This document shows, piece by piece, positions 7,865-19,032 of a stretch of 45,923 bases of DNA. The stretch spans positions 1-45,923 of IMG/VR virus record IMGVR_UViG_3300040808_001640; one strand, given 5' to 3'. The stretch is from a virus. The notes under the pieces are model-generated. The model did no database searches and had not been told where the DNA came from. It was given only the letters and a program-made list of their open reading frames with translations. Numbering within the stretch: position 1 is the stretch's first letter; every line of letters starts with the position of its first letter. A program made the translations under genes and the position numbers.

Positions 7865-10132
7865 TTACGTTGCAGAACCGTATAACGATTTAACTACAGA
7901 TCCAGCAGAGTCTAAAATCTGTAACTGAACAGCACTATTCAAGTTTGATGAAGTCAAACCAGAGATTGTGTTTGAACCAGCAGCAATCGTTTTGTTTGTC
8001 AACGTTTGAGTACCAGTTAAGTACGTAATATCAGCTGTATCAGATAAATCAGTTGAAGCGATTGTGATGTTTGCACTACCGTCAAATGATTGGCCAGCAA
8101 TTGTTCTAGCAGTTTCAAGTGTAGTTGCTGTACCAGCATTACCAGTTGCGTCACCAGTTAGGTTACCTTCAAAAGTTGAAGCAACAATTGTACCACTTGC
8201 AATTGTTAAATCACCAGTGTCACTTGCAGTTGCAGTTGTAGTACCAAATATAAACTTATCAGCACTTTCATCCCAAGCCATAATCGCATTGTCACCAGTA
8301 CTTCCTCTTTCGATTAAGATACCAGTATCGTTAGCGTTTGAAGCTGCACCAGAGTTTAATTCTATTAAGTTATCTGTAATAGTTGTATTTGTAGATGAAA
8401 CAGTTGTAGTATCACCATTTACAGTTAAGTTACCTGTGATTGTTGCATTTCTACTAACTGTTAAATCTCTAGCAACTGTAAGGTCACCATCTGGAGCCAA
8501 TGTTAAAATAGTGTTTAAAGTTCCACCACTATCTGTACCAGACCACGTAGTACTTTGTCCGTGAACTTGGTTTTTGAAGTGCCATCCACCGTTTGCTGTT
8601 GGATATGATGAAATCACTTGACTTAAACCACCATTATAGTAGTTGAAGTATAGATCCATAAACCCTTCAGAATTGTTAGTTGTATCACCTAATGTAATTC
8701 TAGCATTAGATGACGTTGCGTAAATTTCATAACCTCTTATAATATTATCAGATGTAAGGTTACCTATAACTTGAGTAATACCATTACCATTTGGATCTAA
8801 AACGATATTTCCGTTAGTATTTGTTGATGAAATTGTGTTACCATCAATTGTAATGTTATCTACGTCTAATGATGTTAAACCAGATAAATCTGTATCACTA
8901 GCACCTAAAGCAACTGTAGTAGAACCAATAGTTACACTATCATTTGTTAAAGATGAATTACCAATATTTGATAATGTGTTTGAAGAACCACTAATTGTTT
9001 TATTAGTTAATGTTTCGCTACCAGCCAATGTAACAAACGAACCATCACTTAATGCACTATTAAATTCAGCAGTTGTACCACTTACTGTATTGTTTGTTAA
9101 ACTAATAGTTTTATTAGTTAATGTTTGAGAACCAGTTAATGTTGCAACAGTACTATCAATATCTAAAGTAATTGTATCTGTTGTAGCAGTTGATGTTAAT
9201 CCATTACCACCAGCAATTGTGAAAGTATCTGTACCAACTGTGATTGTGTCTGTACCACTATCACCAGCAATTCCCATATTTGAAGATATAGAAGCTGTAC
9301 CAGCAGCAGTTAATCGTCCTTGAGCGTCAACTGTAAATGTTGGAATTGCAGTTGAAGAACCATAAGAACCAGCAGTTACAGCTGTGTCGTCTAGTGTTAC
9401 TGTTAATGTGTTTGATGAACCAGATGTGCTAATAGCAGTTCCACCAGCAACTGTAAATGTTTCACTATCTAAATCAATTGATAATGCACCACCAGAGTCA
9501 CCTTGGAAGTCTAAATCAGAAGCTGTAACTTGAGCGTCAACATATGCCTTAATAGATTGTTGAGTTGCAAGTTGTGTAGCAGAGTCAGATGCCATATTGT
9601 CTTCATCTAATATAGCAGTACCTGAAACGCCTGTGTTTAATACAGCACTTGTTAAAGTTTTGTTTGTTAAAGTATCTGTTGTCGCTTTACCAACTAATGT
9701 GTCAGTAGCGTCTGGAAGAGTAATTGTTCTATCAGCAGTAGGGTCACCTGCTGTTAAAGTTAATTCGTAATCGTCACTTGTACTACCTTCAAATACTAAT
9801 TGATTTTGTACTTCAATAGTAGTTGAGTCTACAGTAGTAGTAGTTCCTGATACTGTTAAGTTACCTGATACTGTTAAGTTATCATCAACTGTAACTGTAC
9901 CACCAGCTGAATCTATAGTAAGATTTCCTGATGATGTATCTATTTCGTTATTTCCTGTTACACCGATTTGAATGTTTCCTGATCCATCTCCAATGGTTTC
10001 ACCACCTGCAGTAGATCCATCGTGTAAACGAAGTTTATTTAAATCTGTATCTACCGTTAATTCACCGACTGAACCTGTATAGGCATCGTTTTCAGCAGTA
10101 GTACCTCTTCTTAATTGTAAAATTGTTGGCAT
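7865..10132 (-). CDS. Tail fibre / adhesin with Mtd-like N-terminus (755 aa)
   Basis: This is a probable trimeric fibre involved in host recognition. The N-terminus (MPTILQLRRGTTAENDAYTG, then VGELTVDTDLNKLRLHDGST) matches the short domain found at the start of many phage fibres and of the Bordetella phage tropism determinant. The body is Ser/Thr/Gly/Asp-rich, with four 'TLTNKT' segments and repeated VSGNLTV-type beta strands. A less repetitive stretch at about residues 455-545 (containing YEIYATSSNARITLGDTTNN) may be a globular receptor-binding or folding domain. The C-terminal LQILDSAGSVVKSLYG is shared with the 272-aa fibre at 42255-43073. GGGAGAGAA precedes the ATG and a late box lies further upstream. 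Which receptor it binds cannot be told from the sequence. Confidence 0.85.
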   Translation of the reverse strand: MPTILQLRRGTTAENDAYTGSVGELTVDTDLNKLRLHDGSTAGGETIGDGSGNIQIGVTGNNEIDTSSGNLTIDSAGGTVTVDDNLTVSGNLTVSGTTTTVDSTTIEVQNQLVFEGSTSDDYELTLTAGDPTADRTITLPDATDTLVGKATTDTLTNKTLTSAVLNTGVSGTAILDEDNMASDSATQLATQQSIKAYVDAQVTASDLDFQGDSGGALSIDLDSETFTVAGGTAISTSGSSNTLTVTLDDTAVTAGSYGSSTAIPTFTVDAQGRLTAAGTASISSNMGIAGDSGTDTITVGTDTFTIAGGNGLTSTATTDTITLDIDSTVATLTGSQTLTNKTISLTNNTVSGTTAEFNSALSDGSFVTLAGSETLTNKTISGSSNTLSNIGNSSLTNDSVTIGSTTVALGASDTDLSGLTSLDVDNITIDGNTISSTNTNGNIVLDPNGNGITQVIGNLTSDNIIRGYEIYATSSNARITLGDTTNNSEGFMDLYFNYYNGGLSQVISSYPTANGGWHFKNQVHGQSTTWSGTDSGGTLNTILTLAPDGDLTVARDLTVSRNATITGNLTVNGDTTTVSSTNTTITDNLIELNSGAASNANDTGILIERGSTGDNAIMAWDESADKFIFGTTTATASDTGDLTIASGTIVASTFEGNLTGDATGNAGTATTLETARTIAGQSFDGSANITIASTDLSDTADITYLTGTQTLTNKTIAAGSNTISGLTSSNLNSAVQLQILDSAGSVVKSLYGSAT

Positions 10133-10170
10133 TGTTGTTCTCTCCCTTTTTTTAACAAACTAACTTGTAT

Positions 10171-10178
10171 TATTTATA
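10171..10178 (-). promoter_or_regulatory. T4-type late promoter box TATAAATA before the 755-aa fibre
   Basis: Exact TATAAATA on the minus strand, about 38 bases upstream of the fibre ATG at 10132, in an 81-bp non-coding gap. The position and the exact match to boxes at other unit starts support a late promoter. Confidence 0.7.
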
Positions 10179-10183
10179 ATAAT

Positions 10184-10197
10184 GAGTTGTTTAACTC
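10184..10197 (-). terminator. Possible weak hairpin after the 84-aa gene
   Basis: GAGTT and AACTC pair around a 4-base loop, 17 bases past the stop of the 84-aa gene and just before the next late box. The 5-bp stem is followed on the minus strand by an A/T stretch rather than a clean T run, so termination is uncertain. Confidence 0.25.
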
Positions 10198-10213
10198 CCT
10201 TTGTTTTTAATTT

Positions 10214-10468
10214 TTAAATATAACCAAAATCAACTATTCCAACTGCCGCAACAATTGTTCCCATATCAATAATATCGAAACCTGGATTTTCACAATCCGT
10301 TATTACTTGTTCTAAAGAAATCCCAAAAGCATCTACTGGTGAATTATTAACCCCAGCTTCACCACCACTCAAATAAATTGTTTGTACTGCTGATTTGTCT
10401 AAAGAAGTAGCCTTCATTTCAGCAAATCTGACTTTACTACTATCTATGTTGTTTCCTATATAAGCCAT
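10214..10468 (-). CDS. Small virion-associated protein, unknown (84 aa)
   Basis: I do not recognise this 84-aa protein. It starts MAYIGNNIDSSKVRF, which resembles the short N-terminal attachment segment (MAYIGN..) of marine phage fibre proteins. The second half is hydrophobic and acidic (VITDCENPGFDIIDMGTIVA), with one cysteine. There is no signal peptide or clear membrane helix. It follows the 110-aa gene by 9 bases, inside the fibre region, and probably shares the late message from the box at 10826. A structural or fibre-accessory role is inferred from context only. Confidence 0.6.
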   Translation of the reverse strand: MAYIGNNIDSSKVRFAEMKATSLDKSAVQTIYLSGGEAGVNNSPVDAFGISLEQVITDCENPGFDIIDMGTIVAAVGIVDFGYI

Positions 10469-10477
10469 TTAATTTCC

Positions 10478-10810
10478 TTATGTTGAAATATCATCTACTG
10501 TACTTACAATAACATCAAGTGAACTAGCAGTATTAGAAACGACTTTTAAAACGTCTCCACTTTTTACTACGTATTTAGCCCCACCATCTATTACTTGTAA
10601 AGCACCACCACTTTGAATTGGTGCACCTTTAACAAGGTACACATCATTTGAAGAGTCAGCATCATTTAATATTACATCAACTTTTATTTCAGCCGCTGTA
10701 ATATTAGCGCATCCTATACCGATTATTGTGTCATAACTATCAGCCGTAAATACTGTTGTAGCTGAGGTTCCAACGTTTCTTGCTGTGTATCTTCTAAAAT
10801 TCTGTGCCAT
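10478..10810 (-). CDS. Small beta-rich virion protein (110 aa), unknown
   Basis: The 110-aa product has the look of a small beta-sandwich decoration or fibre-hinge protein. It starts MAQNFRRYTARNVGTSATTV, then alternates short hydrophobic strands (TIIGIGCANITAAEIKVDVI) with polar turns and ends VSTVDDIST. Similar small proteins sit among the fibre genes of marine T4-like phages, but I cannot name a family with confidence. It is preceded by GAGAGAAA and an exact late box at 10826-10833, so it heads a short unit with the 84-aa gene. Confidence 0.65.
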   Translation of the reverse strand: MAQNFRRYTARNVGTSATTVFTADSYDTIIGIGCANITAAEIKVDVILNDADSSNDVYLVKGAPIQSGGALQVIDGGAKYVVKSGDVLKVVSNTASSLDVIVSTVDDIST

Positions 10811-10825
10811 ATTTTCTCTCTCTTA

Positions 10826-10841
10826 TATTTATATATTTATA
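10826..10841 (-). promoter_or_regulatory. Tandem TATAAATA late-promoter boxes before the 110-aa gene
   Basis: Two adjacent exact TATAAATA octamers on the minus strand, at 10826-10833 and 10834-10841. The second overlaps the stop codon of the giant fibre gene (TAA at 10837-10839). The first is 15 bases before the 110-aa ATG and is the better candidate. Confidence 0.65.
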
Positions 10842-13800
10842 ATGCAATTGCCATAGCAATAGCAAAACCTTTTGTTGCTCTGTTGTCTATTTGTGTTTGA
10901 ATACTTGATGTAACACCATCTAAATAATCAAATTCAGTATTACTTACTGATCCAGATGAAATCTTAGCAGCATCAATACCTGTTGTTAATTGACTGTCTC
11001 CAATATTTGATATTGTATTACTAGAAGCGTCAATTGTTTTATTAGTTAATGTATCAGTAGAACTTGCTGTTATATAACTTGTTAAATCACTTGTCAACGC
11101 AACTGTACCAGTTGAGTCAGGTAATGTTATATTTCTGTCTGCTGTTGGGTCAGTAACCGTTAGTGTTGTTTCAAAATCGTTTGCTGTTGATCCTTCAAAG
11201 ATTATATCTGTACCTGCTTTTAATTCTAAGTCACCAGCATATGATACAGCAACTCTTTCAGCACCGGCAGAGAACATTCTAACTCCACGTCCTGCCGCGG
11301 CGTTAAATAACATAATTCCACCATTTTCTGAAATATACGATTGATTATCTCTGAATTGTAATTGTCCACTACTAACCATTTTCAATGATGTATTAACATC
11401 TGGTGTTGTAAGTGTTTTGTTTGTTAAAGTATCAGTTGATGAGGCAGTAATATAAGACTGTAGATCACTAATTTGAGATTCTGTTACACTTAATGCTGCC
11501 TGGTGTTGTGTTACTGAACTTTCAGTTATATTTGCGTCAGGAACATTAGCCCAAGTTACTGAAGATGTCAAGTCGTTTGTTTCTGTAAACGAAGTTAAGT
11601 AACCAGCATCATTTGTCCATTGTGATATATTACCAGATTTATTTGTTAATGTATCTGTACTTGAAGCAGTAATATAACTTGCACCATTTGTTAACTGATT
11701 ATTATTTGTAGGAATATCACTTGTAAGTGCTACTGTACCTGTACTTGTTGGTAATGTCAAAGTACCTGTATTTGAAATTGTAGCAATTACTGGACTAGTT
11801 AAAGTTTTATTAGTTAACGTTTGTGTTGCGTCATTTAAAGTTATATTTGATGTATTAGATAAATCTGTACTTGCAATTGTTATATTAGCACTACCATCAA
11901 ATGATTGACCAGCAATTGTTCTAGCTGTTTCTAATGCAGTAGCTGTAGCAGCATTTCCTGAAGTATCTTGGTTACCAGAAGTATTAACGCCTGGTAAATT
12001 AATATTAGCGCTTCCGTCAAATGATACACCACCAATTGTTCTAGCAGTTTCTAATGCAGTTGCTGTATCAGCATTACCTGTAACATCACCTGTTAAAGCA
12101 CCTTCAAATGTACCAGCAACAAATGTTTCAGAACCAACAGTCCATTTATCTGATGTTTCGTTCCATAATAATGTTTTATTTGTATCATCACCACGTTCTA
12201 TTTCAATACCACCATTTTCTGTTGCAGAACCTGTAGCATTACTATTTAAAGTAATAGTGTTATCAGCAAGATTTATAGTTTCTGTATTTACTGTTGTTGT
12301 TGTACCACTTACTGTCAAATTACCAGAAACAGTCATATTATTAAACGTTACATTATCTGTAGTTGATAGTGATTGATCTGTAATAGTGGCAAAACTTAAA
12401 GCACCAGAGCCATCTGTTTGTAATACTTGGTTGGCACTACCATCGCTGGTTGGAAACTTGTATGCGTTGTTAAATGTAATAGCACCACTATCGTTACCAT
12501 CAATCTTAAATTGCACATCACTCAAATTACTGGCATCAACTGATGTACCGTCTGTGGTAACCGCAACCGTAAACTGTGTTCTCTCAGCATCATTGCTGTT
12601 GTCAAAAGCAAACTGTCCACCAACAATAAGTGCTGAACCATTATAGTATTCGTGGTTACTTCTAAATAGATAATCACCTGATTGTATAGCACTTGGTGAG
12701 GCAATTGTACCTCTGTATCTTCTTGTTCTTACATCTGGAGCGTCAGCACTATCATTGTACTGCTCCATACGAATTTGTGCTGTTTGAGCACCTTCGCCTG
12801 TCATATGTAATGTTACTTCAGGTGAGGATTGATTGATACCTAATCTATTATTACTAGCATCAACTGCTAAAGTGCTGTCGCTTACAATACTAGAACCATC
12901 TCCACCAACAACAAGTAATTCGTTAGCAGAACCTAGTGTAATACCAGTAACACCATCCAAATAGTTAAGTTCCGTAGCAGTAGCAGTCAACGCAACTGCT
13001 TCGTTTATGTTTGGACTAGTAAGTGTTTTATTTGTTAAAGTATCTGTACTTGAAGCTGTTATGTAAGAACCTAAATCAGAAATTTGTGATTCAGTAATAC
13101 TTAATGCAGCCTCGTGTTGTGTTACACTTGATTCTGTAATGTTAGCATCGGGTACGTTTGCCCAAGTAACAGAAGCAGTTAAATCATTAGTTTCAGTAGT
13201 TAAATAACTACTATCGTTAGTCCATTGTGATATGTTACCTGATTTATTGGTTAATGTATCTGTACTTGAAGCAGTGATATAAGCACCTAAGTCAGAAATA
13301 TCAGACTCGGTAATTGTAATTGTGTTATTAGCACTATCTATAGTTTTGTTTGTTAATGTTTGAGTTCCAGAGTTTGTTGTAACTGTACTATCAATATCTA
13401 TTGTTAATTGTTTAGTTAAGTTATCAACTGTTGTGTCAATACCAGTTCCGCCAGTAACTTGTAATGACTCACTATCTAAATCAATAGAAGCTGAACCTGT
13501 ATCAGCTGTTAAGTCAAAATCTTGTGCTGTGACTTGGTCATCTACATATGTTTTAATAGCTTTCGCAGAAGCAAGAGTACTATCATCTGTAGTTAAAGAT
13601 ACAGATAAATCAGTTTCAACAACACTAGAAGCAAAATCAGCAACTTCTATATTAGATATAGAGTTACCTGTTCCATTAGCGTCAAAAGTTTTGTTTGTTA
13701 ACGTGTCTGTTGTAGCTCTACCAACTAATGTATCAGTTGAAGTAGGTAATGTTAATGTTCCTACGTTTGTAATTGTGTCAATTACTGGACTTGTTAAAGT

Positions 13801-16800
13801 TTTGTTTGTTAATGTTTCTGTTCCTGCTAATGAAGCAAATGAACCGTCAGACAATGCACTATTAAACTCAGCAAGTGAACCAGAAATTGTATTACTTCCT
13901 AAAGCAATAGTTTTGTTTTCTAAAGTATTAGCAGAGTCCGCTAAAATGTACGATTGTAAATCTGAAATATCAGCTTCAACAACAGTAATTGTGTTACTTG
14001 CAGTATTGATTGTTTTACCTGTTAATGTTTCAGTACCAGCCAATGTAGCAAATGAACCATCTGATAAAGCACTATTAAATTGTGCTGTTGTACCTGTTAA
14101 AGTATTATCTGATAAGTTAATTGTTTTGTTTTGTAATGTATCAGTACTGTCAGTAAGTATGTAAGATTGTAAATCAGATATATCTGCCTCAACAACAGTA
14201 ATTGTGTTGTTAGCAGTATCAATAGTTTTATTAGTTAATGTATCTGTAGTGTTTCTACCAACCAATGTGTCCGTAGATGTTGGTAAAGTAATAGTTCCTG
14301 TATTTGAAATTGTAGCAATTACTGGATTTGTTAAAGTTTTGTTTGTTAACGTTTGTGATCCTGTTAATGTCGCAACAGTTGAATCAATATTAAACGTTAC
14401 ATTGTTTCCTGAACCAACTGTATCAATACCAGTTCCACCAATAAATGATAACGTTTCAGTATCTAAATCTATTGCTAATGAACCACCTGTATCTGCTTGA
14501 AAGTCTAGGCCACTAGCAGTAACTTGAGCGTCAACATAAGCTTTAATTGCTTTAGCAGAAGCCACGGTATTATCACTAGCAGATACCGAAGCTAAATCAG
14601 TATCTAAAACACCAGCAGCAAAATCTGCCACTTCAATATTTGTAATTGAGTTACCAGTTCCATTTGCGTCAAATGTTTTATTTGTTAAAGTATCTGTAGA
14701 TGAAGCAGTAATGAAAGCAGAATTAGTATTATCGTAATTTGCTAAATCATTATCAACAACTAAATCAATTGTTCCATCAGCGTCTTGGTATGTAGCAGTA
14801 ATAAGTGTTTCTGTGTTACTACTAAACATTGCACCAGCAATGTCTTGTACTCTTTCAGCGTTTAGAGTTACAGCACCAGATGTTACTGTAAAGTCTGTAG
14901 AATTAAATGAAGCAACACCTTTATTAGATGAAGTAGCTTCTTCAGCAGAAATTGTTAAAGTGTCTGTTGCAGATACAACAGCGTCAATTCCTTCACCTGA
15001 AGTAATAGTTAATGTGTTACCTAAATCTAAATCTTGTGTATTTGAACCATCAGAAATTGTGATCTTACTATTTGTTAACGAGCTGTTTCCAATATTTGTT
15101 AAAGTATTTGAAGCACCACTTATTGTTTTGTTAGTTAATGTTTCAGTTGTATCTCTTAATACAATTGTACCAGAAGCGTTTGGTAAATTAATTGTATTAT
15201 CAGCAGTAGGATCAACAGTTGTTAAAGTTGTTTCGTATGCGTCAGCACTTGCACCTTCAAATACAAATGCGTTTTGAATATTAACTGCTGTTGAGTTAAC
15301 TGTAGTTGTAGTACCATTAACTGTTAAATTTCCTGTAATTGTAGTGTCACCTGTTACAGATAAATTGTTTCCAATTGTAACATCATCTGGTAAACCAATT
15401 GTTAAAGTATCACCAGATACACTTGTTTCTATTTCGTTTGTAGTTCCTGAAACTGTAATTGTATCGCCTAAATCTATAGCATTTGTACCACTATCACCCG
15501 AAAGTGTAATTGTAGAATTTGTTAATGAAGCATTACCGATACTTGTTAAAGTATTTGAAGCACCACTTATTGTTTTATTTGTAAGTGTTTGTGTGCCTGT
15601 TGTAGTTACAAATGAACTTGGTAACGTTACTGTATTAGATGATAAATCTAAAGTAGTTGCTAATTTAGCAACAGTAACAGCGTTGTTTGCAATTTTACCT
15701 TCAGTTACATTTAAGTTAGCAATTTTAGCTGTTGTAACTTGGTCATTGCCAATGTGTTGAGTATCAATTGAACCATCTACGTAATGCTCTGAATTTATAC
15801 TGTCATCAGCAATTTTTGTTCCATCAACTGAGTCAGCACCTAATTTAGCATTAGTTACAGCCAAATTATTTATTTTAGCAGTAGTTACAGCAAGATTATT
15901 TATTTTATTTGTTTCAACAGCAGAGTCTGCTAATTGTAAAGTATCAACTCCACCATTGTCTATGTTAAGTGTAATAGCATTTCCACTACTTGCACTTGTT
16001 AATCCTGTCCCACCTAAAACTGAAAAAGTTTCTGTGTCTAAATCTATTGAACCAGTACCACTATCACCAGCAATTGCTAATCCACTAGCAGTTACTTGAG
16101 CGTCAACATAAGCCTTAATTGCTTTTGCTGAAGCAAGTGTGTTATCACTTACAGATACACTTGAAAAAGTTGTATCTAATACACCAGACGCTAAGTCAGC
16201 AACTTCAATATTTGAAATTGAGTTACCTGTACCATTTGCGTCAAAAGTTTTATTAGTAAGTGTTGATGTAGATGAAGCTGTTATGAAACCAGAAGATGAG
16301 TTATCATAGTTTGCTAAATTACTATCTACAACTAAATCTATTGTACCGTCAGCATCTTGGTAAGTTGCTGTAATTAATGTTTCAGTATTTGAACTGAACA
16401 TTGCACCAGCAATATCTTGTATTCTTTCTGTTTGTAAAGTAACATTTCCTGAAGATACTGAAAAGTCTGTAGCATTAAATGAAGCCAAACCTTTGTTTGT
16501 ATCTGTAGCGTCTTCTCCAGTAATTGTTAAAGTATTTGAAGCAATTTCTGTAGTAATACCTTCACCGTTTGCAATTATTAATGTTTCTCCAAGAGCAACA
16601 GCGTCTGAACTTGAATCACTTCCTTGAATAGTAATTGTAGAATTACTTAAAGATGAGTTATCAATATTAGATAAAGTATTACTTGAACCACTAATTGTTT
16701 TATTAGTTAAAGTATCCGATGTAGCTCTTCCAACTAATGTATCTGAACTTGTAGGAAGTGTTAATGTTCCTGTATTTGAAATAGATGAAATAACAGGAGT

Positions 16801-18543
16801 AGTTAAAGTTTTATTTGTAAGTGTTTGTGAAGCATCAATCTCAACAAATGTTCCATCACTTAAAGCACTATTAAATTCAGCAGTTGTACCTGTTAAAGTA
16901 TTACCTGAAAGATTAATAGTTTTATTAGTTAAAGTTTTAGTGTTATCAGTTGATATAACATCACTGCCACCTAATGTAGCAGTTGTAGCTTCTAAATTTG
17001 CAACTAACGTTCCTGTTGTAATTGTTAAATCACCAGATGTTGCACCAGTAAATGTACCAGTACCAACTGTAAATTTATCTGTACTTTCATCAAATCCGAT
17101 AAATGCGTTATTACTATCTCCTCTTTCAATTACGATACCAGCGTCATTAGCAGGTGTTCCTGTTGTACCAGTTGCTAACTCTAATATTGAGTCTGAAACA
17201 GTTGTGTTTGTAGTATTAACTGTTGTAGTAGTTCCATTTACAGTTAAGTTACCTGTAACTGTTAAATTTCTACTTACGCTTAAATCTTGTCCTATTGTTA
17301 CATCATCTGGCAAACCAATAGTTAATGTATCACCTGATTGTGATGTTTCTATTTCGTTTGATGTACCTTCAATTGTTAAAGTGTCACCTAAATCTATTGC
17401 TTGTGAACCTGAGTCACCAACAAGTGTAATTGTAGAATTAGTTAAAGACGTATTAGCAATGTTACTTAAAGTATTACTAGAAGCGTCAATTGTTTTATTT
17501 GTTAACGTGTCTGTTGTAGCTCTACCAACTAATGTATCAGTTGATGTAGGTAGCGTCAATGTACCTGTGTTACTGATTGTAGAAATAACTGGTGATGTTA
17601 ACGTTTTATTAGTTAACGTTTCTGTTCCTGCTAAAGAAGCAAATGAGCCATCTGATAAAGCAGAGTTAAATTCTGATAAAGTACCAGTTAAAGTGCCTTC
17701 AGATAAATCTAAAGTAATTGTATTATTAGCACTATCAATAGTTTTATTTGTAAGTGTTTCTGTTCCTGCTAATGAAGCAAAAGAACCATCTGATAAAGCA
17801 GAATTAAATTCTGCCAATGTACCTGTTAATGTGTTATTTGTTAAACTAATTGATTTATTAGTTAATGTATCTGTTGTATCTTTTAATACAATTGTGCCTG
17901 AAGCGTCAGGTATATTAACTGTTCTATCTGCTGTTGGATCAGTAACAGATAAAGTTAATTCGTTTGCGTCAGCTGTTGCACCTTCAAAAACAATGTTGTT
18001 ATCAATTGTTAATGTTGTAAATGCACCAGGTGAACCACCACCAGATACATCTGATAAGAAAGCAACTGTACCACTAGCATTTTGAAAAGTAATTGTTCTA
18101 TCGGCAGTTGGATCTGTAACTTCTAAAGTTGTTTCATAGTCATCATCTGTAGAACCTTCAAATATAATTGTATTTGAAATAATAGGATCAGTTAAAGTTT
18201 TGTTTGTTAAAGTTTGTGTAGTGCCAGAAAATAAAGTATCTAATTGTGATAATGTAACTCTACCTTCAGTTCCACCATCTGATAATAAAATTTGATCACT
18301 AGCCGCAAGTGTTGAACTTGTTAGATCAGTAGCATTATCAATATTTACAATAGCCTCAACGTTACCAAATTCTAAAGCTGTACCAGCAGAGTTGACTTTT
18401 ATAACCTGACCTGTAGTACCAATAGATAAAGAGGCACCAAGACCTCCGTGCGATAGATCAATAAATTCACCTGATTGATATTCGGCAAGACCTGATACTT
18501 CAGATCCATTAAACGTTGCTCGTATTGGAGTTTTAGCACTCAT
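10837..18543 (-). CDS. Giant repetitive tail fibre / adhesin (2568 aa)
   Basis: This is a very long fibre protein, the largest gene in the window. The N-terminus ([20 protein letters not shown], then [20 protein letters not shown]) is of the type that anchors marine phage fibres. The rest consists of degenerate beta-strand modules; I count about 26 copies of TLTNKT or close variants, plus longer repeated cassettes such as [15 protein letters not shown] and DPTADRTI. Near residues 1890-2010 the repeats are interrupted by a different domain ([40 protein letters not shown]) that may be globular. It ends [11 protein letters not shown]. The length suggests a long trimeric fibre contacting the cell surface. 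It begins 5 bases after the 152-aa gene. The composition is Ser/Thr/Asn/Asp-rich with almost no Cys. Host specificity cannot be inferred. Confidence 0.85.
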   Translation of the reverse strand: MSAKTPIRATFNGSEVSGLAEYQSGEFIDLSHGGLGASLSIGTTGQVIKVNSAGTALEFGNVEAIVNIDNATDLTSSTLAASDQILLSDGGTEGRVTLSQLDTLFSGTTQTLTNKTLTDPIISNTIIFEGSTDDDYETTLEVTDPTADRTITFQNASGTVAFLSDVSGGGSPGAFTTLTIDNNIVFEGATADANELTLSVTDPTADRTVNIPDASGTIVLKDTTDTLTNKSISLTNNTLTGTLAEFNSALSDGSFASLAGTETLTNKTIDSANNTITLDLSEGTLTGTLSEFNSALSDGSFASLAGTETLTNKTLTSPVISTISNTGTLTLPTSTDTLVGRATTDTLTNKTIDASSNTLSNIANTSLTNSTITLVGDSGSQAIDLGDTLTIEGTSNEIETSQSGDTLTIGLPDDVTIGQDLSVSRNLTVTGNLTVNGTTTTVNTTNTTVSDSILELATGTTGTPANDAGIVIERGDSNNAFIGFDESTDKFTVGTGTFTGATSGDLTITTGTLVANLEATTATLGGSDVISTDNTKTLTNKTINLSGNTLTGTTAEFNSALSDGTFVEIDASQTLTNKTLTTPVISSISNTGTLTLPTSSDTLVGRATSDTLTNKTISGSSNTLSNIDNSSLSNSTITIQGSDSSSDAVALGETLIIANGEGITTEIASNTLTITGEDATDTNKGLASFNATDFSVSSGNVTLQTERIQDIAGAMFSSNTETLITATYQDADGTIDLVVDSNLANYDNSSSGFITASSTSTLTNKTFDANGTGNSISNIEVADLASGVLDTTFSSVSVSDNTLASAKAIKAYVDAQVTASGLAIAGDSGTGSIDLDTETFSVLGGTGLTSASSGNAITLNIDNGGVDTLQLADSAVETNKINNLAVTTAKINNLAVTNAKLGADSVDGTKIADDSINSEHYVDGSIDTQHIGNDQVTTAKIANLNVTEGKIANNAVTVAKLATTLDLSSNTVTLPSSFVTTTGTQTLTNKTISGASNTLTSIGNASLTNSTITLSGDSGTNAIDLGDTITVSGTTNEIETSVSGDTLTIGLPDDVTIGNNLSVTGDTTITGNLTVNGTTTTVNSTAVNIQNAFVFEGASADAYETTLTTVDPTADNTINLPNASGTIVLRDTTETLTNKTISGASNTLTNIGNSSLTNSKITISDGSNTQDLDLGNTLTITSGEGIDAVVSATDTLTISAEEATSSNKGVASFNSTDFTVTSGAVTLNAERVQDIAGAMFSSNTETLITATYQDADGTIDLVVDNDLANYDNTNSAFITASSTDTLTNKTFDANGTGNSITNIEVADFAAGVLDTDLASVSASDNTVASAKAIKAYVDAQVTASGLDFQADTGGSLAIDLDTETLSFIGGTGIDTVGSGNNVTFNIDSTVATLTGSQTLTNKTLTNPVIATISNTGTITLPTSTDTLVGRNTTDTLTNKTIDTANNTITVVEADISDLQSYILTDSTDTLQNKTINLSDNTLTGTTAQFNSALSDGSFATLAGTETLTGKTINTASNTITVVEADISDLQSYILADSANTLENKTIALGSNTISGSLAEFNSALSDGSFASLAGTETLTNKTLTSPVIDTITNVGTLTLPTSTDTLVGRATTDTLTNKTFDANGTGNSISNIEVADFASSVVETDLSVSLTTDDSTLASAKAIKTYVDDQVTAQDFDLTADTGSASIDLDSESLQVTGGTGIDTTVDNLTKQLTIDIDSTVTTNSGTQTLTNKTIDSANNTITITESDISDLGAYITASSTDTLTNKSGNISQWTNDSSYLTTETNDLTASVTWANVPDANITESSVTQHEAALSITESQISDLGSYITASSTDTLTNKTLTSPNINEAVALTATATELNYLDGVTGITLGSANELLVVGGDGSSIVSDSTLAVDASNNRLGINQSSPEVTLHMTGEGAQTAQIRMEQYNDSADAPDVRTRRYRGTIASPSAIQSGDYLFRSNHEYYNGSALIVGGQFAFDNSNDAERTQFTVAVTTDGTSVDASNLSDVQFKIDGNDSGAITFNNAYKFPTSDGSANQVLQTDGSGALSFATITDQSLSTTDNVTFNNMTVSGNLTVSGTTTTVNTETINLADNTITLNSNATGSATENGGIEIERGDDTNKTLLWNETSDKWTVGSETFVAGTFEGALTGDVTGNADTATALETARTIGGVSFDGSANINLPGVNTSGNQDTSGNAATATALETARTIAGQSFDGSANITIASTDLSNTSNITLNDATQTLTNKTLTSPVIATISNTGTLTLPTSTGTVALTSDIPTNNNQLTNGASYITASSTDTLTNKSGNISQWTNDAGYLTSFTETNDLTSSVTWANVPDANITESSVTQHQAALSVTESQISDLQSYITASSTDTLTNKTLTTPDVNTSLKMVSSGQLQFRDNQSYISENGGIMLFNAAAGRGVRMFSAGAERVAVSYAGDLELKAGTDIIFEGSTANDFETTLTVTDPTADRNITLPDSTGTVALTSDLTSYITASSTDTLTNKTIDASSNTISNIGDSQLTTGIDAAKISSGSVSNTEFDYLDGVTSSIQTQIDNRATKGFAIAMAIAL
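13390..13700 (-). repeat. Fibre cassette copy A, nearly identical to 20240-20550
   Basis: This stretch of about 310 bp encodes the [17 protein letters not shown] to [14 protein letters not shown] module in the giant fibre. The same module occurs in the 798-aa fibre at about 20240-20550, with long identical DNA runs by eye. It looks like a segment exchanged between fibre genes by recombination or duplication. Confidence 0.7.
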
Positions 18544-18548
18544 TTACT

Positions 18549-19007
18549 TTATATTCCTTCCATTGTTGGCATATGGCCTGGTCTAATTGTTTGTATTGAT
18601 GTTCCATTTGCAGTTGTGAATGGTAAATAATATGATTGTACAACAACGTGGTCCAAAAATCCATTAACTGTAGTCATATCTTTATTATTTACAAGAGCAA
18701 GAGTAGTTTCAGTTCCATCTGTTTTTGTAAATGGCACTCTTTTGCCAACATTATGTTGAAAATCATTTTTCCATTCACTACCATTATAATTTAAAATTTG
18801 ACTAGGTAGTTGAGTTGTGAAATTTGTATCAGTTAAATCAACTAATGCACCATTACCAGCAGCAGCCGCACCACCTATTTCTTTTATAACACCAGCGTCA
18901 TTGATAAAAAACTTTTGATTTGAAGTATCAATCGCAACCTCTCCACTTACAAGATCACTTATAGTTGGAGTGCCCGTACCTCTTTTAAGTTTAATAACTG
19001 TCGCCAT
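18549..19007 (-). CDS. Short fibre/tail protein with Mtd-like N-terminus (152 aa)
   Basis: The N-terminus MATVIKLKRGTGTPTISDLV, followed by SGEVAIDTSNQKFFINDAG, is the same short anchor domain that starts the 755-aa and 798-aa fibres. The remainder is a compact domain: YNGSEWKNDFQHNVGKRVPF, then NGFLDHVVVQSYYLPFTTAN and the end PGHMPTMEGI. It has no TLTNKT repeats. It may be a small fibre, a fibre tip or a connector to the giant fibre encoded 5 bases downstream. The start follows TAGGAAATAT, a usable ribosome-binding site. The function is inferred from the N-terminal domain and neighbours. Confidence 0.75.
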   Translation of the reverse strand: MATVIKLKRGTGTPTISDLVSGEVAIDTSNQKFFINDAGVIKEIGGAAAAGNGALVDLTDTNFTTQLPSQILNYNGSEWKNDFQHNVGKRVPFTKTDGTETTLALVNNKDMTTVNGFLDHVVVQSYYLPFTTANGTSIQTIRPGHMPTMEGI

Positions 19008-19032
19008 TAATATATTTCCTACTTAATGACGA

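Noticed and set aside
8064-8564. 166-aa plus-strand open frame
   Set aside because: Antisense to the 755-aa fibre and of the same low-complexity type.
12522-12704. 60-aa minus-strand open frame inside the giant fibre
   Set aside because: Out-of-frame shadow within the non-repeat domain of the giant fibre; no ribosome-binding site.
13433-14164. 243-aa plus-strand open frame
   Set aside because: Antisense to the same fibre gene, with internal repeats that mirror TLTNKT. No independent evidence of coding.
16940-18085. 381-aa open frame on the plus strand, Val/Pro/Ser-rich
   Set aside because: It is antisense to the giant fibre repeats. Ser/Thr/Asn-rich coding on the minus strand gives long Val/Leu-rich open frames on the other strand; there is no ribosome-binding site or domain.
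10837-18543. CRISPR-like regular repeats
   Set aside because: The repeats are in-frame protein modules of uneven spacing and sequence, with no conserved direct repeat and spacer pattern or cas genes.
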